Source: Actinomycetota bacterium (GTDB lineage Bacteria; Actinomycetota; Actinomycetes; Actinomycetales; Angustibacteraceae). From it: DNA of 15,917 bases. The notes below the pieces were generated by a model. The model made no database searches. It was not told where the DNA came from and worked only from the letters and a program-made list of their open reading frames with translations. The stretch covers positions 1 through 15,917 of the forward strand of contig JACMOY010000070.1 of assembly GCA_014377795.1 (NCBI GenBank). The letters run 5' to 3'. Below are positions 1-7,315 of this stretch, in pieces. Position 1 is the first letter of the stretch, and every line of letters begins with the position of its first letter. Both the position numbers and the translations under genes were made by a program.

Positions 1-358
1 CGTTGCCGCCCGGGGGCGGGCGGGGGGGGACCACCGGGTGGCGGCCGCCGGCGGCCCGCACCCGCCCGCCCGCGACGGTGAGCTCGTCGCCGGCGTGCAG
101 CGGTCGTGCCTCGATGCCGGCGCCGGTCAGCTCGGCCGCCGTCTCGGGCTCGGCGACCAGCAGGGCCCGCCCGTTGGCCTCGAGCAGCATCGGCAGGCGC
201 TGGACGTCGACGTGGTCGGCGTGCTGATGGGTGATGATCACGGCGTCGAGGTCGGTGAGCTCCTCGAAGCCGTGCGAGAAGCTGCCCGGGTCGAGCAGCA
301 GCCGGGCGCCGTCGACCTCGACGAGCAGGCACGAGTGGCCGAGGTGGGTGAGGCGCAT
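1..358 (-). CDS. MBL-fold metallo-hydrolase, N-terminal 119 residues (cut by window edge)
   Basis: The visible part begins at ATG (358-356), reads MRLTHLGHSC and has the metallo-beta-lactamase metal motif H-x-H-x-D-H at residues 44-49 (HQHADH), preceded by LLDPGSF near residue 21 and the strand AVIITH. This layout fits the small UlaG-like metal-dependent hydrolases, probably cytoplasmic; the substrate cannot be told. The gene is divergent from purS, with about 90 bases between the two starts. The C-terminal half lies outside the window. The last 13 or so visible residues are odd: after GGRH, where related proteins usually read something like AVIHPDIP, this one reads a run of Pro, Arg and Val, encoded by a C-rich stretch (G-rich on the plus strand). 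That may be sequence error near an edge or real divergence. The MBL family call is secure; the exact subfamily is not. Confidence 0.85.
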   Translation of the reverse strand, partial: MRLTHLGHSCLLVEVDGARLLLDPGSFSHGFEELTDLDAVIITHQHADHVDVQRLPMLLEANGRALLVAEPETAAELTGAGIEARPLHAGDELTVAGGRVRAAGGRHPVVPPRPPPGGN

Positions 359-401
359 GGCGCCACCCTGCCACCGCGACCGGCGCCCCACCACCCGCCG
401 G

Positions 402-407
402 TAGGCT
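402..407 (+). promoter_or_regulatory. Probable -10 element of the purSQL operon
   Basis: TAGGCT matches the actinobacterial TANNNT pattern and lies 42 bases before the purS start, in the short gap between two divergent genes. No good -35 hexamer is visible about 17 bases upstream, so this is a moderate call. Transcription would begin near 413-415, leaving a leader of about 35 bases that contains the purS ribosome binding site. Confidence 0.4.
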
Positions 408-434
408 GCTGACGCTCGCCACGCACCACTGACC

Positions 435-440
435 GGAGGA
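435..440 (+). promoter_or_regulatory. Ribosome binding site of purS
   Basis: GGAGGA is a near-perfect Shine-Dalgarno sequence, 8 bases before ATG 449. It fixes the purS start. Confidence 0.75.
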
Positions 441-448
441 TCGCCACC

Positions 449-697
449 ATGGGCCGCGTCGTCGTCGAGGTCATGCTCAAGCCCGAGATCCTCGACCCGC
501 AGGGTCAGGCCGTGCTGAACGCTCTGCCTCGCCTGGGGTTTGACGGGTTCAGCTTGGTGCGCCAGGGCAAGCGGTTCGAGCTGAGCGTCGACGGCGAGGT
601 CACCGACGAGGTGCTCGCCCGGGTGCGCGAGGCCGCCGCGACGCTGCTGAGCAACCCGGTGATCGAGGACGTCGTCGCCGTCGAGCGGGTGGGCTGA
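449..697 (+). CDS. purS: Phosphoribosylformylglycinamidine synthase subunit PurS
   Basis: This 82-residue protein is of the usual PurS length. It has the family pattern: N-terminal strand [18 protein letters not shown], then [20 protein letters not shown] and a C-terminal [11 protein letters not shown]. PurS is the small bridging subunit of the three-part FGAM synthase (PurS-PurQ-PurL) in the cytoplasm. It holds PurQ and PurL together so that ammonia from glutamine reaches the PurL active site. The start is set by a GGAGGA site 8 bases upstream. Its TGA shares one base with the purQ ATG (TGATG, 695-699), so purQ translation is coupled. It is the first gene of the purSQL operon. The identification is firm. 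Confidence 0.96.
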   Translation: MGRVVVEVMLKPEILDPQGQAVLNALPRLGFDGFSLVRQGKRFELSVDGEVTDEVLARVREAAATLLSNPVIEDVVAVERVG

Positions 698-1389
698 TGC
701 GGATCGGGGTCGTCACGTTCCCGGGGTCGCTCGACGACCGCGACGCCGCTCGCGCCGTGCGGCTCGCCGGGGCCGAGGCCGTCAGCCTCTGGCACGGGGA
801 CGCCGACCTGCACGGCGTCGACGCCGTGGTGCTGCCCGGGGGGTTCTCCTACGGCGACTACCTTCGGTGCGGGGCCATCGCCCGCTTCGCGCCGGTCATG
901 GGGCCGCTGGTCGACGCCGCGAACGGCGGCCTGCCGGTGCTCGGAATCTGCAACGGGTTCCAGGTGCTCTGCGAGTCGCACCTGCTGCCCGGCGCGCTGG
1001 TGCGCAACGACCACCGCACGTTCGTCTGCCGCGACCAGCCGCTGTCGATCGAGCGCACCGACACTCCGTGGACCTCGGCGTACGCGCCGGGCGAGCGGGT
1101 CGTCGTCCCCCTGAAGAACGGCGAGGGGGGCTTCGTCGCCGACGAGCGCACGCTCGACGAGCTCGAGGGCGAGGGGCGGGTGGTCGCCCGCTACGTCGGC
1201 AAGAACCCGAACGGCTCGTACCGCGCCATCGCCGGCATCTCGAACGCCGCCGGTAACGTCGTCGGCCTGATGCCCCACCCCGAGCACGCGATCGAGCCGC
1301 TGTTCGGGCCCGACCCGCGATCGGGCACCGGCGGGCTGGACGGCCTGCGGTTCTTCACCTCCGTCGTCGAAGGGCTCGTCAGCGCGTGA
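697..1389 (+). CDS. purQ: Phosphoribosylformylglycinamidine synthase subunit PurQ (glutaminase)
   Basis: This 230-residue class I glutamine amidotransferase releases ammonia from glutamine for the PurL reaction. The catalytic triad is visible: Cys85 in GICNGFQ, and His194 and Glu196 in [23 protein letters not shown] (residues 46-62) is characteristic of PurQ, as opposed to other amidotransferases. The length is normal for the stand-alone subunit. Its ATG overlaps the purS stop by one base, and its TGA overlaps the purL GTG in GTGA (1386-1389), so all three subunits should be made in balance. The K-N-G-E-G-G segment near residue 140 falls in a loop that varies in the family, and I see nothing there to suggest lost function. 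Confidence 0.97.
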   Translation: MRIGVVTFPGSLDDRDAARAVRLAGAEAVSLWHGDADLHGVDAVVLPGGFSYGDYLRCGAIARFAPVMGPLVDAANGGLPVLGICNGFQVLCESHLLPGALVRNDHRTFVCRDQPLSIERTDTPWTSAYAPGERVVVPLKNGEGGFVADERTLDELEGEGRVVARYVGKNPNGSYRAIAGISNAAGNVVGLMPHPEHAIEPLFGPDPRSGTGGLDGLRFFTSVVEGLVSA

Positions 1390-3671
1390 GCACCGACACC
1401 GTGCAGCAGGCACTCGTCACCGCCGACATCGAGCAGCCGTGGGCCGCTCTGGGGCTCAAACCCGATGAGTACCAACGCATCCGCGAGATCCTCGGCCGGC
1501 GTCCGACGTCCTCCGAGCTGGCCATGTACAGCGTGATGTGGAGTGAGCACTGCTCCTACAAGTCCAGCAAGGTGCACCTGCGCCAGTTCGGTGAGAAGAC
1601 CACCGACGCCATGCGCGAGAAGCTCATGGTCGGCATCGGCGAGAACGCCGGGGTCGTCGACATCGGCGACGGCTGGGCAGTGACGTTCAAGGTCGAGAGT
1701 CACAACCACCCCTCGTACGTCGAGCCGTACCAGGGCGCGGCCACCGGGGTCGGCGGCATCGTCCGCGACATCATGAGCATGGGCGCACGGCCGATCGCGA
1801 TCCTGGACCCGCTGCGGTTCGGGGCGATCGACCACCCGGACACGCGCCGGGTGCTGCCCGGGATCGTTGCGGGCGTGGGCGGCTACGGCAACTGCCTGGG
1901 CCTGCCGAACATCGGCGGCGAGGTCGTGTTCGACCCGTGCTACCAGGGCAACCCACTCGTCAACGCTCTGTGCGTCGGGTCGATGAGGCACGAGGACATC
2001 CACCTGGCCAACGCCACCGGTGCCGGCAACCTGGTGATCCTGTTCGGCGCCAAGACCGGCGGGGACGGCATCGGCGGGGTATCCGTCCTCGCCTCCGAGA
2101 CGTTCGAGTCGACCGGGCCGAGCAAGCGCCCGGCGGTGCAGGTCGGCGACCCGTTCGCCGAGAAGGTGCTGATCGAGTGCTGCCTCGACCTGTTCGCCGC
2201 CAAGGTGGTCGAGGGCATCCAGGACCTCGGGGGCGCGGGGCTGTCGTGCGCCACGAGTGAGCTGGCGAGCAACGGCGACGGTGGCATGCACGTGTGGCTC
2301 GACCGGGTTCCGTTGCGCGACATCACGCTCAGCCCCGAAGAGATCCTGATGAGCGAGTCCCAAGAACGCATGATGGCGGTCGTGCGGCCCGACCAGCTCG
2401 ATGCGTTCATGGCGATCACCGACCGGTGGGCGGTCGAGGCGACCGTCGTCGGCGAGGTCACCACCACCGGCCGCCTGGTCATCGAGTGGCGCGGCGAGAC
2501 CGTGGTCGACGTCCCGCCGCGCACCGTCGCGCACGACGGTCCTGTCTACGACCGGCCCATGCAGCGCCCGGCGACGCTGGACGCGCTGCAGGCTGACGCC
2601 CCGACGTCCGACCGCCTCGCCCGCCCGACCACCGGCGAGCAGCTGCGGGCGACGCTGCTGCAGCTGGCCGGGTCGCCCAACCTCTGCAGCCGCGCGTGGG
2701 TGACCGACCAGTACGACCGCTACGTCATGGGCAACACCGCCCTGTCGATGCCCGACGACGCCGGCGTCGTCCGCGTCGACGAGACCACCGGCCGCGGTGT
2801 CGCGATCTCGACCGACTGCAACAGCCGCTTCGCCGCGCTCGACCCGTACGCCGGCGCGCAGCTGGCGCTCGCCGAGGCCTACCGCAACGTGGCCACCGCG
2901 GGCGCGACCCCGCTGGCGGTCACCGACTGCCTCAACTTCGGCTCACCCGAGGACCCCGGCGTCATGTGGCAGTTCGCCCAGGCGGTCACCGGCATCGCCG
3001 ACGGCTGCCTGCAGCTCGGCGTCCCCGTGACCGGCGGCAACGTCAGCCTCTACAACCAGACCGGCACGACCGCGATCTACCCGACCCCGGTCGTCGGCGT
3101 CCTCGGCGTGATGGACGACGTCACGCGCCGCACGCCGTCCGGCTGGCGCGAGGCCGGGCAGGTCGTCTACCTGGTCGGCACGACGCGCGACGAGCTCGGC
3201 GGCTCGTCGTGGGCCGACGTCGTGCACGGCCACCTCGGCGGGCTGCCGCCGCGGGTCGACCTCGAGGCCGAGCGGGTGCTGGCCGAGATCCTCGTCGCCT
3301 GCTCGCGCGACGGCATGGTCGACGCCGCGCACGACCTCAGCGACGGCGGGCTGGCCACGGCGCTGGCCGAGTCGTGCCTGCGCTACGGGGTCGGGGTGCG
3401 CGTCTGGCTGGACGAGCTGTGCGAGCGCGACGGCATCGACCCGTTCTTGGCGCTGTTCAGCGAGTCGACCGCCCGCGTGATCGCGAGCGTGCCCCGGTCC
3501 GAGGAGGTGCGCTTCACCGACGTCTGCACCGCCCGCGGGGTCGCCCACCTGCGGATCGGTGTCGTCGACGAGGCCGCCGAGCCGGCCCTGGACGTCCAGG
3601 GGCTGTTCACCCTGCCGCTGGCCGAGCTGCGCGCCACCCACGACGCGACCCTGCCCGCCGCCTTCGCCTGA
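1386..3671 (+). CDS. purL: Phosphoribosylformylglycinamidine synthase subunit PurL (small form)
   Basis: This is the 761-residue synthetase subunit that uses ATP and PurQ-derived ammonia to turn FGAR into FGAM, the fourth step of IMP synthesis. It belongs to the AIRS/PurM-like superfamily and has two related halves. Visible motifs include [12 protein letters not shown] (about residues 51-62, including His55), ESHNHPS (104-110), a glycine-rich [24 protein letters not shown] segment (117-136), [12 protein letters not shown], and in the second half [26 protein letters not shown] and [10 protein letters not shown]. The length matches the small PurL of Gram-positive bacteria, not the 1,300-residue fused enzyme of proteobacteria. 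It starts at GTG 1386, overlapping the purQ stop by 4 bases. It is the last gene of the operon and faces a convergent gene. Confidence 0.97.
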   Translation: MSTDTVQQALVTADIEQPWAALGLKPDEYQRIREILGRRPTSSELAMYSVMWSEHCSYKSSKVHLRQFGEKTTDAMREKLMVGIGENAGVVDIGDGWAVTFKVESHNHPSYVEPYQGAATGVGGIVRDIMSMGARPIAILDPLRFGAIDHPDTRRVLPGIVAGVGGYGNCLGLPNIGGEVVFDPCYQGNPLVNALCVGSMRHEDIHLANATGAGNLVILFGAKTGGDGIGGVSVLASETFESTGPSKRPAVQVGDPFAEKVLIECCLDLFAAKVVEGIQDLGGAGLSCATSELASNGDGGMHVWLDRVPLRDITLSPEEILMSESQERMMAVVRPDQLDAFMAITDRWAVEATVVGEVTTTGRLVIEWRGETVVDVPPRTVAHDGPVYDRPMQRPATLDALQADAPTSDRLARPTTGEQLRATLLQLAGSPNLCSRAWVTDQYDRYVMGNTALSMPDDAGVVRVDETTGRGVAISTDCNSRFAALDPYAGAQLALAEAYRNVATAGATPLAVTDCLNFGSPEDPGVMWQFAQAVTGIADGCLQLGVPVTGGNVSLYNQTGTTAIYPTPVVGVLGVMDDVTRRTPSGWREAGQVVYLVGTTRDELGGSSWADVVHGHLGGLPPRVDLEAERVLAEILVACSRDGMVDAAHDLSDGGLATALAESCLRYGVGVRVWLDELCERDGIDPFLALFSESTARVIASVPRSEEVRFTDVCTARGVAHLRIGVVDEAAEPALDVQGLFTLPLAELRATHDATLPAAFA

Positions 3672-3695
3672 CCCTGACCCACCCCCGTCCCAAGG

Positions 3696-3758
3696 CCGCA
3701 CTTTGTGAGGCAAGTGACGTCCGACGTGCGGGGCGAGCGTCAGTTAGTGAGGCAAGTG
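3696..3758. repeat. Twin 12-base repeat with hairpin potential in a convergent junction
   Basis: GTGAGGCAAGTG occurs at 3705-3716 and again at 3747-3758. Each copy has a short stem around an 8-base loop: CACTT (3699-3703) pairs with AAGTG (3712-3716), and CAGTT (3741-3745) pairs with AAGTG (3754-3758) with one mismatch. CCGCAC (3696-3701) can also pair with GTGCGG (3726-3731). The pair lies just after purL, and the second copy runs into the last four codons and TAA of the convergent transporter gene. It may be a two-way transcription end signal or a genome-wide short repeat. No U-tract follows the stems. Confidence 0.5.
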
Positions 3759-5000
3759 CGCGCGGGGGCGGGTGGCGACGAGGGCGGCGACGACGGACGC
3801 GGCGGTGACGAGGGCGATCACGACGGCCATCGACATCGACGCGTCGGCACCCAGGCCGACCAGGGGTGCTACCGCGGCGCCGGCGGCGAACTGACCCAGC
3901 CCGAGCAGCGCGGACGCCGACCCCGCCGTCGCGCCGTGGTCGGCCAGTCCCAGCGCGGTGGCGTTGGGGAACACCAGCCCCATGCCGGAGACGACGCAGA
4001 AGAGCGCGGGCAGCACGGCGATTAGGCCCGCGCCGACCACCGTCGCGGCGAGCAGTCCGAGACCACCGACAGCGACGATCGACGTGCCGGCCAGCAGCAG
4101 GACGCCGGGCCCGGTGCGGTGCACGATCCGGCCGCTGACCTGCGAGAGCACGACGAGGCCGACGGTGTTGACGGCGAACACGCCGCTGTACGCCTGAGGC
4201 GACAGCCCGTGCACGTCCTGCAGCAGGAACGGCGACCCGGCGAGGTAGCCGAACAGGCCGCCGCACCCCAGCACCAGCGTCACCAGCGGCAGGACGAACG
4301 AGCGGTCGCGCAGAAGGTGGGCGAACGTGCGCAGCGTCTGGCCGAGGCCGCCGCGGCGACGGCGCTCGACCGGCAGCGTCTCGGGCACCCGGACGGAGGC
4401 CGCGATCAGGGCCAGCACCCCGAGCCCGGCGAGCAGGGCGAAGATCCCTCGCCACGAGGTGACCAGCAGCAGCTGGCCGCCGATCACCGGGGCGGCGACC
4501 GGCGCGACGCCGGTGACCAGCATCAGCGCCGCGAACAGGCGCGCCATCGTGGTCCCGCTCGAGCTGTCGCGGGCCACCGCCATCGCGGTGACCATCCCCG
4601 CGGCGCCGGCGAAGCCCTGCACGAACCGCAGCCCGGTCAGCACCCCGATCGAGGGTGCGACCGAGCACAGGGCGGACGCGACGACGTAGAGCATCAGCCC
4701 GACGAGCAGCGGACGTCGGCGCCCCAGCGCGTCACTCAGGGGCCCGAACACCAGCTGGCCGAGCCCGAGGCCCGCCAGGGTCGCCGTCAGCGTGAGCTGG
4801 GTGGCGGACGTCGAGGCGCCGAGCTCGGTCGCGATGGTCGGCAGTGCCGGCAGGTAGGTGTCCAGGGACAGCGGCCCGAGGCCCTGCAGCGAGCCCAGGA
4901 CGACGATCAGCCCGACGGGTACGCCGATCGCGGCCCGTCCGGCCGAAGAGCGCTCGGGGGACGGCGCGGCGGTGGTGTCTGGGGGTGCGGTGGTGGACAC
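3744..5000 (-). CDS. MFS drug-efflux transporter, Bcr/CflA family
   Basis: This is a 418-residue, strongly hydrophobic protein with about 12 predicted membrane helices, the normal size for a 12-helix major facilitator. The first helix carries LGPLSLDTYLPALP (residues 41-54), typical of the Bcr/CflA proton-driven drug exporters, with Asp47 placed as in that family. Motif A of the MFS is GPLSDALGRRRP (86-97), between helices 2 and 3. The start is GTG (5000-4998), preceded by GAAGGA with a 6-base gap. The hydrophilic N-terminal 25 residues are rich in Ser, Thr and Pro. It points toward purL and interrupts the purine genes. The exported compound is unknown; family members handle bicyclomycin, chloramphenicol, sulfonamides or peptides. 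Upstream lie hairpins and a possible peptide ORF that could control it. Confidence 0.9.
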   Translation of the reverse strand: MSTTAPPDTTAAPSPERSSAGRAAIGVPVGLIVVLGSLQGLGPLSLDTYLPALPTIATELGASTSATQLTLTATLAGLGLGQLVFGPLSDALGRRRPLLVGLMLYVVASALCSVAPSIGVLTGLRFVQGFAGAAGMVTAMAVARDSSSGTTMARLFAALMLVTGVAPVAAPVIGGQLLLVTSWRGIFALLAGLGVLALIAASVRVPETLPVERRRRGGLGQTLRTFAHLLRDRSFVLPLVTLVLGCGGLFGYLAGSPFLLQDVHGLSPQAYSGVFAVNTVGLVVLSQVSGRIVHRTGPGVLLLAGTSIVAVGGLGLLAATVVGAGLIAVLPALFCVVSGMGLVFPNATALGLADHGATAGSASALLGLGQFAAGAAVAPLVGLGADASMSMAVVIALVTAASVVAALVATRPRAHLPH

Positions 5001-5103
5001 GACGGGTCCTTCGAGGTGACGGACGGGCGGGGCGACGTCGACGCTGACCTCAAGATGACGGGTGGTGGCCGCGACGGATCAACCGGCGGTGCCTCGGCGA
5101 CAA

Positions 5104-5133
5104 GCCACGGCACCAGGGGGTTGTTCCCGTGGC
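5104..5133 (-). terminator. Hairpin in the transporter leader, possible attenuator
   Basis: GCCACGG (5104-5110) and CCGTGGC (5127-5133) form a perfect 7-base-pair stem with a 16-base loop. It lies about 100 bases upstream of the transporter start and downstream of the possible leader peptide. On the minus strand the stem is followed by TTGT, a short and weak U-run. It could be an attenuator or simply an mRNA fold; stability was not calculated. Confidence 0.3.
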
Positions 5134-5226
5134 GCGCGTCAGGGGCGCAGCAGGGTGCCGCCTGCCCGACCGCCCCGGACCTGCGCTCCTCCGCCCGACC
5201 GGTGCGGCGTGGTCGATATGCCCGGT

Positions 5227-5298
5227 TCAGACGAGGTTTGGGGGAGGAAGGGGACCGGCCTCCGAGACCTCGGTGGCGACGTCGACGGAGTTGGTCAT
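5227..5298 (-). CDS. Possible 23-residue leader peptide upstream of the MFS exporter
   Basis: A short frame starts at ATG (5298-5296), with a weak AGGA-like site about 8 bases ahead, and ends at TGA (5229-5227). It encodes 23 residues, beginning MTNSVDVATE and ending GPLPPPNLV. Most codons end in G or C, as in the neighbouring genes. Three consecutive prolines near the C-terminus form a class of sequence known to slow ribosomes. Two hairpins follow before the exporter gene on the same strand, which resembles ribosome-mediated attenuation of resistance genes. Against it, the frame is very short, I recognise no homologue, the plus-strand frame over part of it is equally GC-biased, and any promoter would lie inside the GNAT-AAA gene. 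Treat as a hypothesis. Confidence 0.25.
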   Translation of the reverse strand: MTNSVDVATEVSEAGPLPPPNLV

Positions 5299-5335
5299 GA
5301 TGAGCATCCTGCCTGGTCGGCTGGGACAGTCGAGC

Positions 5336-6616
5336 ATGACGACCTGGCGGGTGCGGGACTTCCACGACGACGACCTCGACCACGTGGTGCGGGTGTGGGA
5401 GGAGTCGCGCAAGACCGGCGTCGACCCCGTCTACGGGCTCGCCGAGGTGCTCGCCGCGATCCGCAACGACGGGTCGGCCGTGGTCGCGGTGGTCGGGCCG
5501 GTCGTGGTGGGCGCGACGATCGCGCGGATCAACGGCGACCGCGGCTGGGTGGTGATGCTGGCGCTGGCGGACGAGTGGCGCGGCAAGGGCATCGGGTCGG
5601 CGATGCTGACCGACCTCGAGAGCCGGCTGGTGCACCGGGGCGTGCACCGGCTCTCGGCGCTGCTGCCCGAGGGCGAGACCGGCGTGGAGGCGTTCCGCAA
5701 CCGCGGCTACCGCACCCGCGACCTCGTGTACTTCGAGCGCGTCGTACCGCTGCAGCCGCAGGAGGTCGGGCGGCTCGAGAGCCTGGGCGGCCACGTCCTG
5801 CCCGACGGGCTGTGGGACGCCCTCGCCGGCATGGCGCAGGAGAAGACCCTGATCGAGCGTCGGCTGGTGCTGCCGCTGGCCGACCCCGATCTGGCCGAGG
5901 AGTTCGGGGTGCGCCCGCCGCACGCCGTCGTCCTGTTCGGCCCCCCGGGCACGGGCAAGACGACGTTCGCCAAGGCGGTCGCCTCGCGGCTGGGCTGGCC
6001 GTTCGTCGAGGTGCTGCCGTCGCGGCTGGCCGCCGAGGGGCCGGGGCTGGCGCTCGCGCTGCGCGACACCTTCGCCGAGATCGCCGAGCTCGAGCACGCG
6101 GTCGTGTTCATCGACGAGGTCGAGGAGATCGCGGCCGAGCGCGGGGGGCGCCCGCCCTCGCCGACCCAGGGCGTCACCAACGAGCTGCTGAAGAGCATCT
6201 CGGGGTTCCGCGAGCGCGACGGCCGCCTGCTCGTGTGCGCCACCAACTTCGTCCGCGCTCTCGACCCGGCGTTCCTGCGGCACGGGCGCTTCGACTACGT
6301 CATCCCGATCGGCCCGCCGGACCGCACGGCCCGGGCCGCCATCTGGCGGCGGTACGTGCCGGACACCGTCCTGGACCTCGTCGACGTCGAGGCGCTCGTG
6401 GCGGCCAGCAACCTGTTCACCCCGGCCGACATCGAGTTCGCCGCGCGCAAGGCCTCGCAGCAGGCGCTGGAGTCCTCGGTGTACGGCACCGCGGGCGGCG
6501 TGCGCGGCCCGACCACCGCCGACTACCTCGACGCGGTCGGCCAGACCCGCAGCACCCTCACCGAGGCGATGGTCGCCGACTTCACCGACGACATCGAGCG
6601 CATCTCGCGGCTGTAG
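5336..6616 (+). CDS. GNAT acetyltransferase fused to an AAA+ ATPase
   Basis: This is a 426-residue two-domain protein. Residues 4-137 look like a GNAT domain: a first strand WRVRDF with a following helix, then the acetyl-CoA loop RGKGIGSAM (82-90) and a closing EAFRNRGYRTRDLVYFER. Residues 180-426 are a classic AAA+ module: Walker A GPPGTGKTT (202-210), Walker B VVFIDE (256-261), sensor 1 CATN (301-304), and arginine fingers in LRHGRFD (Arg315, Arg318). The segment after Walker A, where protein-threading AAA proteins carry an aromatic pore residue, reads LAAEGPG and has none. An ATP-driven assembly that works on or regulates acetylation is an inference; the substrate is unknown. ATG 5336 starts the GNAT fold directly, whereas ATG 5297 has the better ribosome site (GGAG, 6-base gap) and would add 13 residues. 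Confidence 0.85.
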   Translation: MTTWRVRDFHDDDLDHVVRVWEESRKTGVDPVYGLAEVLAAIRNDGSAVVAVVGPVVVGATIARINGDRGWVVMLALADEWRGKGIGSAMLTDLESRLVHRGVHRLSALLPEGETGVEAFRNRGYRTRDLVYFERVVPLQPQEVGRLESLGGHVLPDGLWDALAGMAQEKTLIERRLVLPLADPDLAEEFGVRPPHAVVLFGPPGTGKTTFAKAVASRLGWPFVEVLPSRLAAEGPGLALALRDTFAEIAELEHAVVFIDEVEEIAAERGGRPPSPTQGVTNELLKSISGFRERDGRLLVCATNFVRALDPAFLRHGRFDYVIPIGPPDRTARAAIWRRYVPDTVLDLVDVEALVAASNLFTPADIEFAARKASQQALESSVYGTAGGVRGPTTADYLDAVGQTRSTLTEAMVADFTDDIERISRL

Positions 6617-6631
6617 GCGCGTGCGCGGATG

Positions 6632-6644
6632 GCACCATCGGTGC
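6632..6644 (+). repeat. Perfect small palindrome just before the SCP-like gene
   Basis: GCACC-ATC-GGTGC is a 5-base-pair inverted repeat with a 3-base loop that ends directly before ATG 6645, where a ribosome site would be expected. It could be an operator, or a fold that hides the start. The gap after the previous gene is only 28 bases. Confidence 0.35.
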
Positions 6645-7034
6645 ATGCCCCCCCAGCGCCGCACCGACCCCGCCGCGGGCCGCACGGCGCTCGCGGCCTG
6701 GCAGGCGGACGCCTCGGCGCCGGACCGCGCGACCCGGGCGACCGCCGTCCGGTACACGCTCGAGCAGCTGGCCGAGCAGGCGCCCGGGCACACCCTCGAG
6801 GTGCGGGTGCCGCCGTACGGCGTGACCCAGTGCCTGCAGGGACCCCGCCACACCCGCGGCACCCCGCCCAACGTCGTCGAGACGGACGCCGAGACCTGGC
6901 TCGCGCTCGCGACGGGCACCCTGTCGTGGGCGCAGGCCAGGGCGTCCGGGGCCGTGCACGCCAGCGGCGAGCGGGCCGACCTGAGCGACCTGCTGCCGGT
7001 CGTACCGCCGCGCGGGCTACCGTCATCTTCGTGA
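6645..7034 (+). CDS. Sterol-carrier-like family protein (SCP_3 type)
   Basis: This 129-residue protein resembles the small actinobacterial SCP-like proteins commonly encoded next to purF. Recognisable segments are DPAAGRTALAAWQAD (residues 7-21), the helix TAVRYTLEQLAEQAPG, LEVRVPPYGVTQCLQGPRHTRGTPP in the middle, and ETWLALATGTLSWAQA followed by SGERADLSDLLPV. The SCP2 fold binds lipids through a hydrophobic tunnel, but no ligand or cellular role is established for this branch as far as I know. ATG 6645 is chosen because an upstream GTG (6621) would only add eight unconserved residues. There is no clear ribosome site, so a leaderless transcript is possible. The stop overlaps the next gene by 4 bases. 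Confidence 0.85.
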   Translation: MPPQRRTDPAAGRTALAAWQADASAPDRATRATAVRYTLEQLAEQAPGHTLEVRVPPYGVTQCLQGPRHTRGTPPNVVETDAETWLALATGTLSWAQARASGAVHASGERADLSDLLPVVPPRGLPSSS

Positions 7035-7285
7035 ACGAGCAGCAGCTGGGTCCCGTGCGCCGGGTGCGGGTGCGCCGCGCACCGCGCTCCCAGGCCTTCG
7101 TCGGGGCCGGTGTGGCCGTCGGAGTCCTGACGGCGCTGGTGATCGGGCTGACCGGCACAGCGGACGCCGCCGCCGGCCGGGGCCGACTGCTGGCCTACCT
7201 CGTGATCGGGCTGGCGCTGGTCGGTGCGACCCTCGGGGGGCTGGTGGCCGTGGCCTTCGAGCGCTCGGGGCGTCGCCGCTCCTGA
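7031..7285 (+). CDS. Small two-helix membrane protein of unknown function
   Basis: This 84-residue protein starts at GTG 7031 inside GTGA, overlapping the SCP-like gene's stop by 4 bases, so the two should be translated together. A basic N-terminus (PVRRVRVRRAPRSQ, residues 8-21) precedes a first hydrophobic helix (about 22-42, AFVGAGVAVGVLTALVIGL) and a second (about 53-76, LLAYLVIGLALVGATLGGLV). The tail SGRRRS is basic. By the positive-inside rule, both ends face the cytoplasm. I do not recognise a family. Its coupling to a lipid-binding-type protein suggests a membrane-linked role for the pair, but that is only inference. Confidence 0.75.
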   Translation: MNEQQLGPVRRVRVRRAPRSQAFVGAGVAVGVLTALVIGLTGTADAAAGRGRLLAYLVIGLALVGATLGGLVAVAFERSGRRRS

Positions 7286-7310
7286 CGAACGTCTGCGCTG
7301 TGGGAGACTT
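7282..7310 (+). promoter_or_regulatory. Possible purF promoter, leaderless arrangement
   Basis: CTGACG (7282-7287) resembles a -35 element (4 of 6 bases of TTGACA). GAGACT (7304-7309) or AGACTT (7305-7310) sits 16-17 bases later, where a -10 belongs. Transcription would then begin close to GTG 7316, giving a leaderless mRNA. The overlapping GGGAG (7302-7306) could instead act as a ribosome site 9 bases before the same GTG. Both readings choose the same start codon. Confidence 0.35.
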
Positions 7311-7315
7311 TGCCG

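Larger units (their letters stand above)
5001..5335. other. Intergenic region of about 335 bases between divergent transporter and GNAT-AAA genes
   Basis: No conserved gene is recognised here. On the minus strand, the transporter's site GAAGGA lies at 5012-5007. A weak promoter pair is possible further upstream: TTGATC (5082-5077) and TCATCT (5058-5053), 18 bases apart. A 7-base-pair hairpin lies at 5104-5133, a 5-base-pair one (ACCGG/CCGGT) at 5198-5226, and a possible 23-codon ORF at 5298-5227. On the plus strand, GGAG (5287-5290) precedes two adjacent ATGs (5297, 5300) that would extend the GNAT-AAA protein by 12 or 13 residues. No clear plus-strand promoter was found. Confidence 0.5.

Noticed and set aside
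12..29. G-quadruplex as a regulatory element
   Set aside because: The G runs could fold in principle, but they lie inside a coding region whose protein sequence looks damaged there, so sequence error is the simpler explanation.
3607..4668. Arg-rich 353-codon frame over the exporter gene
   Set aside because: It reads the exporter in another frame, is extremely rich in Arg and Pro, and shows no family motif, while the overlapping exporter frame has clear MFS motifs.
7310..7312. TTG as start of purF
   Set aside because: It is only 3 bases from GGGAG, too close for initiation. GTG 7316 is better spaced and removes only two residues of the propeptide.
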